A DNA stretch of 64,000 nucleotides, from contig PHEB01000005.1 of the NCBI GenBank assembly GCA_002842735.1, forward strand, positions 106,682-170,681, in the 5' to 3' direction. Of the stretch, positions 16,896 to 26,287 are shown one piece after another. Positions within the stretch are counted from its first letter, which is position 1, and the number at the start of each line of letters is the position of its first letter. Source of the DNA: Alphaproteobacteria bacterium HGW-Alphaproteobacteria-7. Its GTDB lineage: Bacteria > Pseudomonadota > Alphaproteobacteria > Sphingomonadales > Sphingomonadaceae. The notes below the pieces were generated by a model. It saw only the letters and a program-made list of their open reading frames with translations. It was not told where the DNA came from and did no database searches. The position numbers and the translations under genes were made by a program.

Positions 16896-17525
16896 TCAGC
16901 GGCGCCGGATGCCCTCAGCGAGTAGGCGATTGATCCCTGCCGCGACGTCCTCTGGCGGCAGTTCGGACTCACCCCATACGACATAGCGCAGGCCCGCAAA
17001 CACGTTCATGCCCATCACCGCCCAGGCCTCAAGCTCGCCCAACCCTTCGCGCAATTCGCCGCTGGCCGTTCCGGCGCGCAAGCGATCGGCGATGCGCGCG
17101 GCGATGGTTTCGTAGTGCTTACGGTAGCTGGCGGGATCGACAAATTCCGCTTCGTCGATGATGCGGTAGATTTCCTTGTGATCGGCGGCAAAGCGCAGGA
17201 ACGCGGCGAGCGCCGCCCGCTCGATCTCCAGCGCGCTCATGTCGTCCGATAGTGCCGAACGCGCGCTGGTGCGCACCTTTTCGCTCATATCGGCGACCAG
17301 CGCGCGGAACAAGGCGTCCTTGCTATCAAAATAGGTGTAGAAGCTGCCAAGCGCGACACCTGCACGGCGGGTGATCGAACTCACCGACGCTTCGTGAAAG
17401 CCTTTCTCGCCAAATTCTTCCGCTGCCGCATCAAGCAGTTTGCGTAGCGTCCGCCGTCCGCGTTCGGTGCGCGGGGTCTTGGCATCTGGCACAGCGCTTT
17501 TAGTCAGCACGCCGTCACACTCCAT
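16896..17525 (-). CDS. TetR/AcrR family transcriptional regulator
   Basis: Dimeric DNA-binding repressor of 209 residues. The N-terminal HTH (residues about 22-68) contains RKLLDAAAEEFGEKGFHEAS, VSSITRRAGVALGSFYTYFD and SKDALFRAL, typical of the family. The C-terminal ligand-binding domain has a Tyr/Asp-rich helix (EAEFVDPASYRKHYE) and no named subfamily. It is divergent from the TonB-dependent receptor at 17688 with a near-perfect 24-bp palindrome between them, so autoregulation and control of the receptor are likely. The ligand is unknown. Confidence 0.92.
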   Translation of the reverse strand: MECDGVLTKSAVPDAKTPRTERGRRTLRKLLDAAAEEFGEKGFHEASVSSITRRAGVALGSFYTYFDSKDALFRALVADMSEKVRTSARSALSDDMSALEIERAALAAFLRFAADHKEIYRIIDEAEFVDPASYRKHYETIAARIADRLRAGTASGELREGLGELEAWAVMGMNVFAGLRYVVWGESELPPEDVAAGINRLLAEGIRRR

Positions 17526-17619
17526 GCTCTTGCGGCCTTTGTCTCGCTCTCGTGACTGTTGCGCATTGGCTACTACCTCTCCTCAATCGCTACGCTTGCG
17601 CCGCCCAGCATACAAGTCC

Positions 17620-17643
17620 AAACTTGAAACATGGTTCAACTTT
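17620..17643. promoter_or_regulatory. 24-bp palindrome, candidate TetR operator
   Basis: The sequence fits AAA(c/g)TTGAA(a/c)CATG(g/t)TTCAA(c/g)TTT, an almost perfect palindrome in the 162-bp gap between the tetR-type gene and the receptor. It lies 45 bp before the receptor ATG, where a bound repressor would block its promoter. Confidence 0.6.
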
Positions 17644-17687
17644 CAATATCAAGAGAGCCATAGAGGGCCACGAGAGGAACAGACCCG

Positions 17688-20009
17688 ATGACCAAGACAC
17701 TTTGCCGCCGCGCGTTGCTGCTTGCCGGATGCGCCGGAATTGCCACCTTTGCCGCACCTGCCCACGCGCAGGATATGGCCGCAGATTCTGCCAGCGTCAG
17801 CGATCAGGCCGAAGAAGGCGTGATCATCGTCACCGCCCGTCGGCGCGAGGAACGCCTCATCGATGTGCCGCTGTCGATCACGGCGCTGAGCGGGGAATCG
17901 CTGGAGCAACAAGGCATTCAGGATCTCACCCAGATCGGCCAGCAAGTGCCCAATATCACGCTTGAGGTCAGCCGCGGCACAAACACCACGCTCACCGCCT
18001 TTATTCGCGGCGTGGGTCAGCAGGATCCGGTCGCCGGATTCGAAGCGGGCGTCGGGCTGTATGTCGATGATGTTTACCTCAACCGCCCGCAGGCTGCCGT
18101 GCTCGACATCTATGACGTCGAACGCATCGAAGTTTTGCGTGGGCCGCAGGGCACGCTTTACGGCCGCAATACCATCGGCGGCGCGATCAAATATGTCACC
18201 GCCGAATTGCCCGATGATACCAGCGTGAAGATTCGCGGCACCTATGGGTCGTATGATCAAGCTGATCTGATCATCACCGCCTCCACCCCGATCACGGACA
18301 ACCTCAAGATCGGCGCGAGCGGCGCACGGCTGTCGCGCGGAGGGTTTGGCGACAACCTCACGCTCGGCACCGAAAATTACAACAAGGACGTGTGGGCCGC
18401 ACGCGGCACCATCGAATTCGATAACGGCCCGGTGTTCATCCGCCTGTCGGGCGATTATGTGAAGGACAACAGCGAAGCCCGCCAGGGCCACCGCCTGATC
18501 CCCGGCCTGCTGAGCGGCGCACCCGTGCTGGACGATGTGTTTGATACCCGCGCTGGCCTCAATATCGTCGATCAAGAAGTCGAAGCTTACGGCGGCGCGA
18601 TCAACATCGCGGTCGAAGTCAGCGACACGATCACGCTCAAATCGATAACCGGCTACCGCGAGGACAAGTCAACCACGCCGATCGATTTTGACTCTCTGCC
18701 CGCGGTCGATGTGGATGTGCCAGCACGCTACGAGAACGAACAGTTCAGCCAGGAATTTCAGCTGCTTTATGAAAGCGACAAGCTGTCCGGCGTGTTGGGC
18801 GTTTACTATCTCGACGCCAACGCCTTCACCGCATTTGATGTGGCACTGTTCACCACCGTGGCCGGATTAACTGCGCAGACGCTGGGCGATGTCGATACCA
18901 AGACCTGGTCGGTATTTGGCGATTTCACCTATGACCTGACTGACACGATCAGCGTGTCACTGGGCGGGCGTTACACCAATGACAAGCGCAGCAGCCAGGT
19001 GCTTCGCACCACCTTCCTCGGCGGGTTTTCCGACCTGTTTGGCGGGGCAGGGTTCCCGATTGCGGTGACCAGCGATTTCGAAGGCAGCCGGACCTTCAAG
19101 GATTTCAACCCGCGCGCTTCGATCAGTTGGCAGCCCAATGCCGATCACAACCTCTATTTCACCTATTCGCAAGGGTTCAAGGGCGGCGGGTTCGACCCGC
19201 GCGGCCAGACCACGGCCTGCCGTAACAGCGCTGGCGGGGCCTGCACCGAGCAGGAGGTGTTCGATTTCATGGGCTTCGAGCCGGAAACGGTCGACAGCTT
19301 TGAATTGGGCTGGAAGGCTTCACTGCTCGACAACCGCCTCAATATCAGCGTCGCCGGGTTCCTCGGGCAGTATGACAATGTCCAGATCCCCGGATCGGTC
19401 GGGTTCGACAGCAATGGCGATGGCACCAATGACAGCTTCATCGGCATCACCTCGAACGCGGCTTCGGCTGACGTCAACGGGATCGAATTTGAAGGCAACG
19501 CGCTGGTCGGCAAGGACTTCGCCGGCGATGGCAGCCGTTTCAGCATCAACTGGTCGCTCGGCGTGATCGATGCCAAGTTCAACACTTTCATCGACAATTT
19601 CGGCAATGACGTGGCCGATCAACGGGTTTTCCAGAACACGCCTGATCTTACCGCGCACATGGGCTTCAACCTCGGTCTGCCGGTGGGCAGCGGGATGATG
19701 GACTTCATCGGGCTTGCCTCGCTGCGGTCGGATGCCAGCCAGTTTGAAGTGGCCAACCCGTTCCTCGATCAGGATGGTTTCGTGCTGGTCGATGCTAGCG
19801 TAGTCTACACTGCGGATAGCGGGCTGTTCTCCATCGGACTGCACGGCAAGAACCTGTTCGACAAGGAATATATCGTTGCAGGCTACAACTTCGTCGCAGG
19901 CGGGGTTGGCGGTGCGCCGTTCATCCCGACATTGGGCCAGGAAGGCACGCTGACCGGGTTCTTTGGCGACCCGCGCCGGATATTCGTGACCGCGCAGGTC
20001 AATTTCTAA
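17688..20009 (+). CDS. TonB-dependent receptor
   Basis: Outer-membrane beta-barrel importer of 773 residues powered by TonB-ExbBD. A signal peptide (residues 1-27, ending PAHAQD) is followed by a TonB-box-like segment (EEGVIIVTARRREER), the plug domain (residues about 55-165, with VERIEVLRGPQGTLYGRNT) and a 22-stranded barrel ending in ...TAQVNF with the terminal aromatic residue. It belongs to the large sphingomonad receptor class whose substrates include sugars, flavonoids and other organics; the substrate here cannot be read from sequence. The divergent TetR gene and the palindrome suggest substrate-responsive control. GAGAGGAA precedes the ATG. Confidence 0.94.
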   Translation: MTKTLCRRALLLAGCAGIATFAAPAHAQDMAADSASVSDQAEEGVIIVTARRREERLIDVPLSITALSGESLEQQGIQDLTQIGQQVPNITLEVSRGTNTTLTAFIRGVGQQDPVAGFEAGVGLYVDDVYLNRPQAAVLDIYDVERIEVLRGPQGTLYGRNTIGGAIKYVTAELPDDTSVKIRGTYGSYDQADLIITASTPITDNLKIGASGARLSRGGFGDNLTLGTENYNKDVWAARGTIEFDNGPVFIRLSGDYVKDNSEARQGHRLIPGLLSGAPVLDDVFDTRAGLNIVDQEVEAYGGAINIAVEVSDTITLKSITGYREDKSTTPIDFDSLPAVDVDVPARYENEQFSQEFQLLYESDKLSGVLGVYYLDANAFTAFDVALFTTVAGLTAQTLGDVDTKTWSVFGDFTYDLTDTISVSLGGRYTNDKRSSQVLRTTFLGGFSDLFGGAGFPIAVTSDFEGSRTFKDFNPRASISWQPNADHNLYFTYSQGFKGGGFDPRGQTTACRNSAGGACTEQEVFDFMGFEPETVDSFELGWKASLLDNRLNISVAGFLGQYDNVQIPGSVGFDSNGDGTNDSFIGITSNAASADVNGIEFEGNALVGKDFAGDGSRFSINWSLGVIDAKFNTFIDNFGNDVADQRVFQNTPDLTAHMGFNLGLPVGSGMMDFIGLASLRSDASQFEVANPFLDQDGFVLVDASVVYTADSGLFSIGLHGKNLFDKEYIVAGYNFVAGGVGGAPFIPTLGQEGTLTGFFGDPRRIFVTAQVNF

Positions 20010-20022
20010 GCAGCTCTCCTGA

Positions 20023-20062
20023 AGGGGTGGCGGCCTCTCACGATATCACCGCCGCCCCTTTT
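20023..20062 (+). terminator. Intrinsic terminator of the receptor gene
   Basis: Stem AGGGGTGGCGG (20023-20033) pairs with CCGCCGCCCCTT (20049-20060) with one G-T pair, followed by further T residues. It lies 14 bp after the receptor stop. Confidence 0.8.
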
Positions 20063-20116
20063 CTTCTGGCCCTTCCCTCTTTCCTTGATCCGCCTGAGCG
20101 GGCATAGCGCCACGCC

Positions 20117-21547
20117 ATGCATGATATCCGCTTTATCCGAGAGAATCCCGAAGGTTTCGATGCCGCACTGGCCCGGCGCGGGGCCGATCCATTGGCCAAG
20201 GCGCTGATCGCGCTCGACGAAGAACGCCGCGCGGTGACGACGCAGGTGCAGGTCGCGCAATCCCGCCGCAACGAAGCGTCAAAACTGATCGGCGCGGCGA
20301 TGGCCAAGGGTGATCGCGACACCGCTGAGGCAATCAAGGCCGAAGTCGCTGCGATCAAGGACGCCATGCCCGCTTTGGAGGCGCGCGCTGATGAGTTGTC
20401 CGCAAAGCTGAAAGCGGCGCTGGAGATCATCCCCAATCTGCCCGCCGATGATGTGCCCGATGGCACGGGCGAGGAGGATAATGTCGAGGTTGCCCGCTGG
20501 GGCACCCCGCGCAGCTTCGATTTCGCCCCGCGCGAACACGCGGACATGGCCCCTGCCCTTGGCATGGATTTTGAAACCGGAACGCGGCTTTCGGGAGCAC
20601 GGTTCACCTTCCTGCGCGGTGACGTGGCCCGCCTGCACCGCGCGCTGGGCCAATTCATGCTCGACGTGCAGACCCGCGAGCATGGCTACGAAGAATGCAA
20701 CCCGCCGGTGCTGGTCAAAGACGAGGCGATGTACGGCACCGACAAGCTGCCGAAGTTTGCGAATGATAGCTTTAAGACTTCCCTAAATCCCCGCGCTGAT
20801 GATTTCATGAGTACTCTCGATACCGACGTACATGAGCTTAAGGATATAGCCCTAAAGAAGGCGCATGACCTTGCTGACAATTTACAGGGGCCATTAGGTA
20901 AGCTGCGCGATCTCATAGGAGATAGTCAGGCAAACCGCCGCTGGCTCATCCCCACCAGCGAAGTCCCTCTCACCGCCAGTGTCATGGGCGAATTGCTCGA
21001 CGAGGCCGCCTTGCCCATGCGCCTCACCGCGCTCACCTTGTGCTTCCGTTCCGAAGCGGGGGCGGCGGGGCGCGATACGCGCGGGTTCATCCGTCAGCAC
21101 CAGTTCGAAAAATGCGAACTCGTCAGCATCGTCCGCCCTGAGGATTCCGAGGCTGAACATCAGCGCATGACCCGCGCGGCGGAAACCATCCTTGAAAAGC
21201 TGAACCTGCCCTATCGCAAGCTGCTGCTATGCACCGGCGACATGGGCTTTGGTGCGCGCAAGACCTATGATCTTGAGGTGTGGCTGCCGGGCCAAGGCGC
21301 TTACCGCGAAATCAGTTCATGTTCGAACACCGGCGATTTTCAGGCCCGCCGCATGAACACCCGCTACCGCGTAGCAGGCGAGCAAAAATCCACCCAATTC
21401 GTCCATACCCTCAACGGATCGGGCCTAGCGGTCGGGCGCACGCTGGTGGCGGTGATCGAAAATTACCAGAACAAGGATGGCAGCGTGACCGTGCCTGACG
21501 CATTGCTACCGTATATGGGCGGGGTGAGCGTTATCTCGTCCCAATAA
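20117..21547 (+). CDS. serS: Serine-tRNA ligase with an internal insertion
   Basis: Class II aminoacyl-tRNA synthetase charging tRNA-Ser. The N-terminal coiled-coil arm (residues about 25-100) binds the tRNA. The catalytic domain shows motif 1 ([13 protein letters not shown] region), motif 2 ([20 protein letters not shown]) and motif 3 ([17 protein letters not shown]). At 476 residues it is about 50 longer than usual. The extra sequence is an in-frame block of about 53 codons (20780-20938) between FANDSFKT and [12 protein letters not shown], which are adjacent in ordinary SerRS. The block is AT-richer and uses codons rare elsewhere here (CTA, ATA, TTA, GTA). All catalytic motifs are intact, so the enzyme is probably active. 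Confidence 0.96.
   Translation: MHDIRFIRENPEGFDAALARRGADPLAKALIALDEERRAVTTQVQVAQSRRNEASKLIGAAMAKGDRDTAEAIKAEVAAIKDAMPALEARADELSAKLKAALEIIPNLPADDVPDGTGEEDNVEVARWGTPRSFDFAPREHADMAPALGMDFETGTRLSGARFTFLRGDVARLHRALGQFMLDVQTREHGYEECNPPVLVKDEAMYGTDKLPKFANDSFKTSLNPRADDFMSTLDTDVHELKDIALKKAHDLADNLQGPLGKLRDLIGDSQANRRWLIPTSEVPLTASVMGELLDEAALPMRLTALTLCFRSEAGAAGRDTRGFIRQHQFEKCELVSIVRPEDSEAEHQRMTRAAETILEKLNLPYRKLLLCTGDMGFGARKTYDLEVWLPGQGAYREISSCSNTGDFQARRMNTRYRVAGEQKSTQFVHTLNGSGLAVGRTLVAVIENYQNKDGSVTVPDALLPYMGGVSVISSQ
20780..20938 (+). other. In-frame low-GC insertion inside serS
   Basis: The 159-bp segment encodes a mostly helical, charged stretch (for example [20 protein letters not shown] and [16 protein letters not shown]). 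Codon use (CTA AAT, ATA, TTA, GTA, AGT) differs sharply from both sides. It interrupts no catalytic motif. The exact borders are uncertain by a few codons, because they were judged against remembered family sequences. Confidence 0.65.
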
Positions 21548-21551
21548 CCTC

Positions 21552-21644
21552 CGTTCGCCCTGAGCTTGTCGAAGGGCTGCCTTTCTTCTTTCCGACACAC
21601 GCAATCAAAGGAAAAACAGTGCTTCGACAAGCTCAGCACGAACG
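21552..21644. repeat. Inverted pair of REP-like sequences
   Basis: CGTTCGCCCTGAGCTTGTCG (from 21552, through 21574) and its inverted partner (21622-21644, containing TTCGACAAGCTCAGCACGAA) form a 23-bp inverted repeat around a 47-bp loop, filling the gap between serS and surE. The GAGCTTGTCGAAG core is a REP type found widely in sphingomonads and other proteobacteria. Confidence 0.75.
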
Positions 21645-21662
21645 GTTAGGGGTAGCGGCGTA

Positions 21663-22427
21663 ATGCGCATCCTCCTCACCAATGACGACGGCGTGCACGC
21701 CCCCGGCCTCAAGGTGCTGGAGGAAATCGCGCGCCAGTTTTCCGATGACATCTGGATCTGCGCCCCGTCAGAGGAACAATCGGGCGCGGGCCATTCGCTT
21801 ACGCTGACCCGGCCGGTTCGGCTCAACACGCTGGGCGAACGGCGCTTTGCCGTCACCGGCACGCCTACCGACAGCGTGATGATGGGGCTGCGCACGGTAA
21901 TGCCATCGCCTCCTGATCTGATCCTGTCCGGCGTCAATCGCGGGGCAAATCTGGGCGATGACATTACTTACTCCGGCACCGTCTCCGCCGCGATCGAGGG
22001 CGCGCTGGCGGGTATCCGATCGGTGGCGTTCAGCCAGGTCTATGCGCGCGAAGGCATGGGCGATGACGTGCCGTTCGGCGCGGCGCGCGAATGGGGGGCG
22101 AAGGTGCTGGCTCCGCTGATCGATGCGCCGCTGGCCGAACGCACGCTGATCAACGTCAATTTCCCCGCGCTCCCGCCAGAACAGGTCAAGGGCATCCGCG
22201 TGGTGCGCCAAGGCTTCCACGATTATTCGCGCGGCAGCATCGTCGAAGGGCGCGACCCGCGCGGCTATCGCTATTTCTGGTTCGGACTTGATCCGATTGA
22301 ACACACGATGGATCACGGCACCGATCTGGAAGCGATTGATGATGGCTATGTCGCGGTGACACCGTTGCAGCTTGACCTGACCCATTATTCGACCATCGGC
22401 ATCCTTGCCGAACGGTTCGCGGATTAA
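21663..22427 (+). CDS. surE: 5'-nucleotidase SurE
   Basis: Metal-dependent nucleoside monophosphate phosphatase of 254 residues. The N-terminal MRILLTNDDGVHAPG carries the Asp-Asp metal ligands; Ser in QSGAGHSLT and Asn in SGVNRGANLGDDITYSGTV complete the site. Its gene is the second of a serS-surE pair, a common arrangement near pcm and lipoprotein genes in other proteobacteria. A potassium-channel gene follows after 16 bp. Confidence 0.96.
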   Translation: MRILLTNDDGVHAPGLKVLEEIARQFSDDIWICAPSEEQSGAGHSLTLTRPVRLNTLGERRFAVTGTPTDSVMMGLRTVMPSPPDLILSGVNRGANLGDDITYSGTVSAAIEGALAGIRSVAFSQVYAREGMGDDVPFGAAREWGAKVLAPLIDAPLAERTLINVNFPALPPEQVKGIRVVRQGFHDYSRGSIVEGRDPRGYRYFWFGLDPIEHTMDHGTDLEAIDDGYVAVTPLQLDLTHYSTIGILAERFAD

Positions 22428-22443
22428 GGGCAGGGGCGAGCCG

Positions 22444-23526
22444 ATGGCTGCGGACAAACCGACGCGCAACCCGTTCAAGCGCAAGGCAAAGCTGGCTGAT
22501 CAGTTCCAGCCGCTGCGTCGCGCGGTCAGGATTCCGGTATGGGGCGATGTCGGCCTGAGACTTGGCTTGGCGTTCGGGCTGTTGGGGATGGTCATCCTGA
22601 TCCACTGGCTGGACCGCGACGGGCTGGTCGACCATGTCGATGGCCACATCAGCTTTCTCGATGTGGTCTATTTCACCATGATATCGGTCACCACCACAGG
22701 CTTTGGTGACATTGCCCCGGTCAGCAATTCGGCGCGGCTGGTCGAAGCGGTGATCGTCACCCCGGTGCGGATCGCGGTGCTTTTTATCTTCGTGGGCGCG
22801 GCCTACGATTTCGTTATCAAACGCAGCTGGGAGAAATGGCGCATGGCCCGCATACAGGAACAGCTGAGCGATCACGTGGTGGTGCTGGGCTACGGCGTAT
22901 CCGGATCGCAGAGCGTGGGCGAGTTGATCGAACGCGGCATCGACCCGCGACGGATCGTTGTGGTCGAACCGAGCGAGGATCGGCTGGCCGAGGCTGAGAA
23001 GCTGGGCGTGAACGTGATGGCCGCCGATGCGACGCGTGATGAAACACTCAAAGCAGTGCGCATCGCCGAGGCGCAAAGCGTGCTGGTATCAGCCGGGCGC
23101 GATGATACCTCGATCCTCATCGTGCTGACCGTGCGCCACCTCGCGCGCGATGTGCCGATCAGCGTGGTGGTGCGCGCCGATGACAATGAATTGCTGGCCC
23201 GGCAGGCGGGGGCAAACAATGTCATCAACCCGGTGCGCTTCACAGGTCTGCTGCTGGCGGGCAGCGTCAAAGGCGCACATATCGCCGATTACCTCGCCGA
23301 TCTCGCCAGTGTTAGCGGGCGGGTACAACTGGTCGAGCGGGTGGTGAGCGAGGCCGAGTGCGGCTTGCCGATCACCGATCTGAAATCCGGCGGTCAGGGT
23401 CTGCGCATCTACCGCAATGGCCGCGCCATCGGCTTCTGGGAAAATGAATGCCAAACGCTCCAGCCGGGCGATGTGGTGGTGGAAATCGTCCCGACCATTG
23501 GCAACGAAGGCGATGCGCCGATCTGA
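22444..23526 (+). CDS. Potassium channel with TrkA-N (RCK) domain
   Basis: Inner-membrane ion channel of 360 residues. Two transmembrane helices (residues about 35-55 and 100-120) flank a pore loop whose filter reads TTTGFGD rather than the classical TVGYGD. A cytosolic RCK/TrkA-N Rossmann domain follows (VVVLGYGVSGSQSVGELIE), with TrkA-C-like sequence at the C-terminus (residues about 270-350). The ATG at 22444 with AGGGG upstream is preferred to one 13 codons earlier. The filter change may alter selectivity, but TTTGFGD-type filters occur in many prokaryotic channels. Confidence 0.9.
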   Translation: MAADKPTRNPFKRKAKLADQFQPLRRAVRIPVWGDVGLRLGLAFGLLGMVILIHWLDRDGLVDHVDGHISFLDVVYFTMISVTTTGFGDIAPVSNSARLVEAVIVTPVRIAVLFIFVGAAYDFVIKRSWEKWRMARIQEQLSDHVVVLGYGVSGSQSVGELIERGIDPRRIVVVEPSEDRLAEAEKLGVNVMAADATRDETLKAVRIAEAQSVLVSAGRDDTSILIVLTVRHLARDVPISVVVRADDNELLARQAGANNVINPVRFTGLLLAGSVKGAHIADYLADLASVSGRVQLVERVVSEAECGLPITDLKSGGQGLRIYRNGRAIGFWENECQTLQPGDVVVEIVPTIGNEGDAPI

Positions 23527-23589
23527 TCCAACCTCAGCGAAACATCAGAAACGCTCCGCCCATCGCTGCCATGCCTGCCAGCCGGGCGC

Positions 23590-23829
23590 TCAGATGACGT
23601 AGTTGAATTCCTCGGCGTCGGGCGAAGGCTTACGGCCACGCATTTCCGCGTCGAGTTGCACAACGGTGCGGCTGGCCGTCTTAACGAACAGGCCCGGAAC
23701 CACCGCATGGGCCATGCAGGCAAACCCGCCGATTACCATTCGCCAGCCAAAGCTCATCGCGGTGCTGGCGTGCTGGCCATAGGTTTCGCCAATGGAACGC
23801 GGATGTTCGATAAAGAGCTTGGTGATCAT
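23590..23829 (-). CDS. DUF6356 family protein
   Basis: Small 79-residue protein with one hydrophobic segment (residues about 30-50, MVIGGFACMAHAVVPGLF). The N-terminal FIEHPRSIGETYGQHA and C-terminal RTVVQLDAEMRGRK match the sphingomonad DUF6356 family, of unknown function. It is encoded opposite to its neighbours in the gap between the channel gene and rimO. Confidence 0.75.
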   Translation of the reverse strand: MITKLFIEHPRSIGETYGQHASTAMSFGWRMVIGGFACMAHAVVPGLFVKTASRTVVQLDAEMRGRKPSPDAEEFNYVI

Positions 23830-23956
23830 CCCGCTTTAATGCCCGTTGAACCCGATCCCCGTCAAGCCTGCGAGGATGCGGAACACTGGTCTTTGGGCCG
23901 CAAGAGCGAGGATATTCTGGCGCGATGCGCACACAAGGTGTAGGGGCGCGCCGATT

Positions 23957-25342
23957 ATGATCACTGCTCCCACCACAAAGCCCACCGTTTTGGCCGAACA
24001 GAAGCGCGTCGGTATGGTCAGCCTCGGCTGTCCCAAAGCGCTCGTCGATTCCGAACGTATCCTCACCCGGCTGCGCGCCGATGGCTATGCGATGAGCGCC
24101 GATTATGCCGGTGCCGACGTGGTGCTGGTCAACACCTGCGGCTTCCTCGATTCGGCCAAGGAAGAAAGCCTCGCCGCGATTGGCGAAGCCATTGCCGAAA
24201 ATGGCCGCGTGATCGTGACCGGCTGCATGGGCGAAGAAGCCGACGCGATCCGTGCCGCGCATCCTAGCGTGCTGGCGATCACCGGCGCGCACCGATATGA
24301 AGCTGTGGTCGAAGCCGTGCATACCCACGCCCCGCCCAGCCAAGGCCCGTTTGTCGACCTGATACCGCAACCCGACATCAAGTTGACGCCGCGCCATTAC
24401 AGTTATCTCAAGATTTCCGAGGGCTGCAACCATTCCTGCGCGTTCTGCATTATCCCGCAATTGCGCGGGAAACTCGCCAGCCGCCGGATCGATGCGTGCT
24501 TGCGCGAGGCGGAAAAGCTGGTCGCGGCGGGGACGAAAGAACTGTTGGTGATTAGCCAGGATACCAGCGCCTATGGCGTCGATATCCGCCACGAACCGCG
24601 CCTGTGGAAGGGCCGCGAAGTGCGCGCCCACATGACCGATCTGGCGCGCGAATTGGGCGGGCTGCGCACGCCCGAAGGCATCGCGCCGTGGGTGCGGCTG
24701 CACTATGTCTATCCCTATCCCCACGTTGATCAGGTGATCCCGTTGATGGCCGAAGGGCTGCTGACGCCCTATCTTGATATCCCGTTTCAGCACGCCGCGC
24801 CCAAGGTGTTGAAGGCGATGAAGCGCCCGGCGAACGAGGCAAAGGTGCTCGAACGGCTGAAATCGTGGCGCGTCATCTGCCCCGACATCGCGATCCGCAG
24901 CTCTTTCGTGGTTGGCTTTCCCGGAGAGACCGAGGACGATTTCCGCTACCTGCTCGATTGGCTGGAGGAAGCCCAGCTCGATCGGGTCGGCGCGTTCCGG
25001 TTTGAACCGGTCGCAGGCGCGGCGGCCAATGATCTGCCCGATCCGGTGCCCGAAAGCGTCAAGGAAGAACGCTACACCCGGATCATGGAAGTGAGCGAGC
25101 GGATCAGCGCGGCCAAGCTCGCCGCCAAAGTGGGCCGAACGCTGCCGGTCATCATCGACGAAATCGGCGAACCTGACGAGGACGGCGATATCGGGGCCAC
25201 CGGCCGCAGTCAGGCGGATGCGCCAGAGATCGATGGTGCAGTGTATTTGCGCAACGTGCCCGAAACCCTCGCCCCCGGCGATATTGTTCAGGCGGTGATC
25301 GAGGATGCCGATGCGCACGACCTGTTCGGGGTGATTGGCTAA
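23957..25342 (+). CDS. rimO: Ribosomal protein uS12 methylthiotransferase RimO
   Basis: Radical-SAM enzyme of 461 residues that adds a methylthio group to Asp of ribosomal protein S12. The N-terminal domain has three Cys for one 4Fe-4S cluster ([30 protein letters not shown]). The radical-SAM motif is CNHSCAFC, and the C-terminus carries a TRAM-like RNA-binding domain. The ATG at 23957 gives the normal family start. It is convergent-adjacent to the DUF6356 gene. Confidence 0.97.
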   Translation: MITAPTTKPTVLAEQKRVGMVSLGCPKALVDSERILTRLRADGYAMSADYAGADVVLVNTCGFLDSAKEESLAAIGEAIAENGRVIVTGCMGEEADAIRAAHPSVLAITGAHRYEAVVEAVHTHAPPSQGPFVDLIPQPDIKLTPRHYSYLKISEGCNHSCAFCIIPQLRGKLASRRIDACLREAEKLVAAGTKELLVISQDTSAYGVDIRHEPRLWKGREVRAHMTDLARELGGLRTPEGIAPWVRLHYVYPYPHVDQVIPLMAEGLLTPYLDIPFQHAAPKVLKAMKRPANEAKVLERLKSWRVICPDIAIRSSFVVGFPGETEDDFRYLLDWLEEAQLDRVGAFRFEPVAGAAANDLPDPVPESVKEERYTRIMEVSERISAAKLAAKVGRTLPVIIDEIGEPDEDGDIGATGRSQADAPEIDGAVYLRNVPETLAPGDIVQAVIEDADAHDLFGVIG

Positions 25343-25345
25343 GGG

Positions 25346-25397
25346 CATTAACCCCCGCCCCCGCGCCGTCCCCGCAAGGGACGCCGCAGGGTTAATG
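25346..25397. repeat. Nested stem-loop after rimO
   Basis: CATTAACCC (25346-25354) pairs with GGGTTAATG (25389-25397), enclosing a second stem GTCCC/GGGAC (25368-25372 with 25378-25382). No T-tract follows, so it is not a clear terminator; it may be a transcript-end structure. Confidence 0.5.
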
Positions 25398-25435
25398 ACT
25401 GGTAAAATTGCGGCTAACGCGGCATAATCAAGGCC

Positions 25436-26257
25436 ATGAAAAAGATTCTCGCTCTCCCGCTCGCCCTGACAGCCATCGCAGTCGTGCCTGTGCTTGCCTA
25501 TGCGCAAAGCCGCGCCGATCAGGCCGCAGAGGCGGCGCAACTGGTCGCCGCGCGTGCCGATACGGCGTTTGATCGGATTGATCCCGATAGCGAAATGCCG
25601 CGCTCCGCCGATGCTTCGGCAGAGGGTGATGCCACGCTGACCTATGAAGGGTTGCCGCCGCTCACTGCCTCGCCTGCCCCGGTGATCGATCCGGCACCGC
25701 GCGGCCCGGCGGTGCGGATGATTTCCAGCGCCGTAGTGCAGCCCCTGCCCAAACCGACGGCAACCCCCACCCCTGCCGCTGTCAGCAAAAACAATCCGTT
25801 CGTGATCAAGTCGATCCTGCCGATCGAAGGTTCGATCCGTTATGGCGACTGGTTCTGGGATGAAAGCGCTGCGCCCAAGGCAGGCAAGTTGGTCGTGACC
25901 GTCGATCTGGAAGCGCGGGTAATCAGCGCGTTCCGCGATGGACACGAAATCGGCACGGCGGTCGCCCTGCTTGGCACGCAGTCGCATCCCACGCCGCTCG
26001 GCACTTTCCCGATCCTGACCAAGGAGAAGGACAATATCTCGGAAAAATACAACAACGCCCCGATGCCCCACACCTTGCGGCTGACATGGGATGGAATTGC
26101 GATCCACGGCTCGCCGGTGATGAATGGCTACGCCAGTCACGGCTGCGTCGCTGTGCCCGATGAATTTGCGGCCAAACTGTTCGCTGCGGCCAAGCGCGGG
26201 GACATGGTCATCATCACGCGCGGCAAGATGGTGAGCGTGGGCGACAAGGTGCTGTAA
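25436..26257 (+). CDS. L,D-transpeptidase (YkuD domain)
   Basis: Periplasmic enzyme of 273 residues that forms 3-3 peptidoglycan cross-links or attaches proteins to them. A signal peptide (residues 1-23, ending LAYAQS) precedes an Ala/Pro-rich linker and the YkuD domain at about 145-265. The catalytic motif reads IHGSPVMNGYASHGCVAVP, with the nucleophilic Cys and its His partner. The ATG at 25436 follows AAGG. It stands as a single gene between rimO and the convergent tilS. Confidence 0.92.
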   Translation: MKKILALPLALTAIAVVPVLAYAQSRADQAAEAAQLVAARADTAFDRIDPDSEMPRSADASAEGDATLTYEGLPPLTASPAPVIDPAPRGPAVRMISSAVVQPLPKPTATPTPAAVSKNNPFVIKSILPIEGSIRYGDWFWDESAAPKAGKLVVTVDLEARVISAFRDGHEIGTAVALLGTQSHPTPLGTFPILTKEKDNISEKYNNAPMPHTLRLTWDGIAIHGSPVMNGYASHGCVAVPDEFAAKLFAAAKRGDMVIITRGKMVSVGDKVL

Positions 26258-26287
26258 CCCAAACGGCGGGCAACCCCGCGCCCGCAT

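Noticed and set aside
20117..21547. Intein in serS
   Set aside because: The inserted block is only about 53 codons, with no Cys/Ser splice residue followed by typical intein blocks and no terminal His-Asn.
23681..26287. 868-codon open frame on the minus strand across rimO and the L,D-transpeptidase gene
   Set aside because: It spans two clearly recognised + strand genes and shows His/Arg-rich antisense composition typical of shadows in high-GC DNA.
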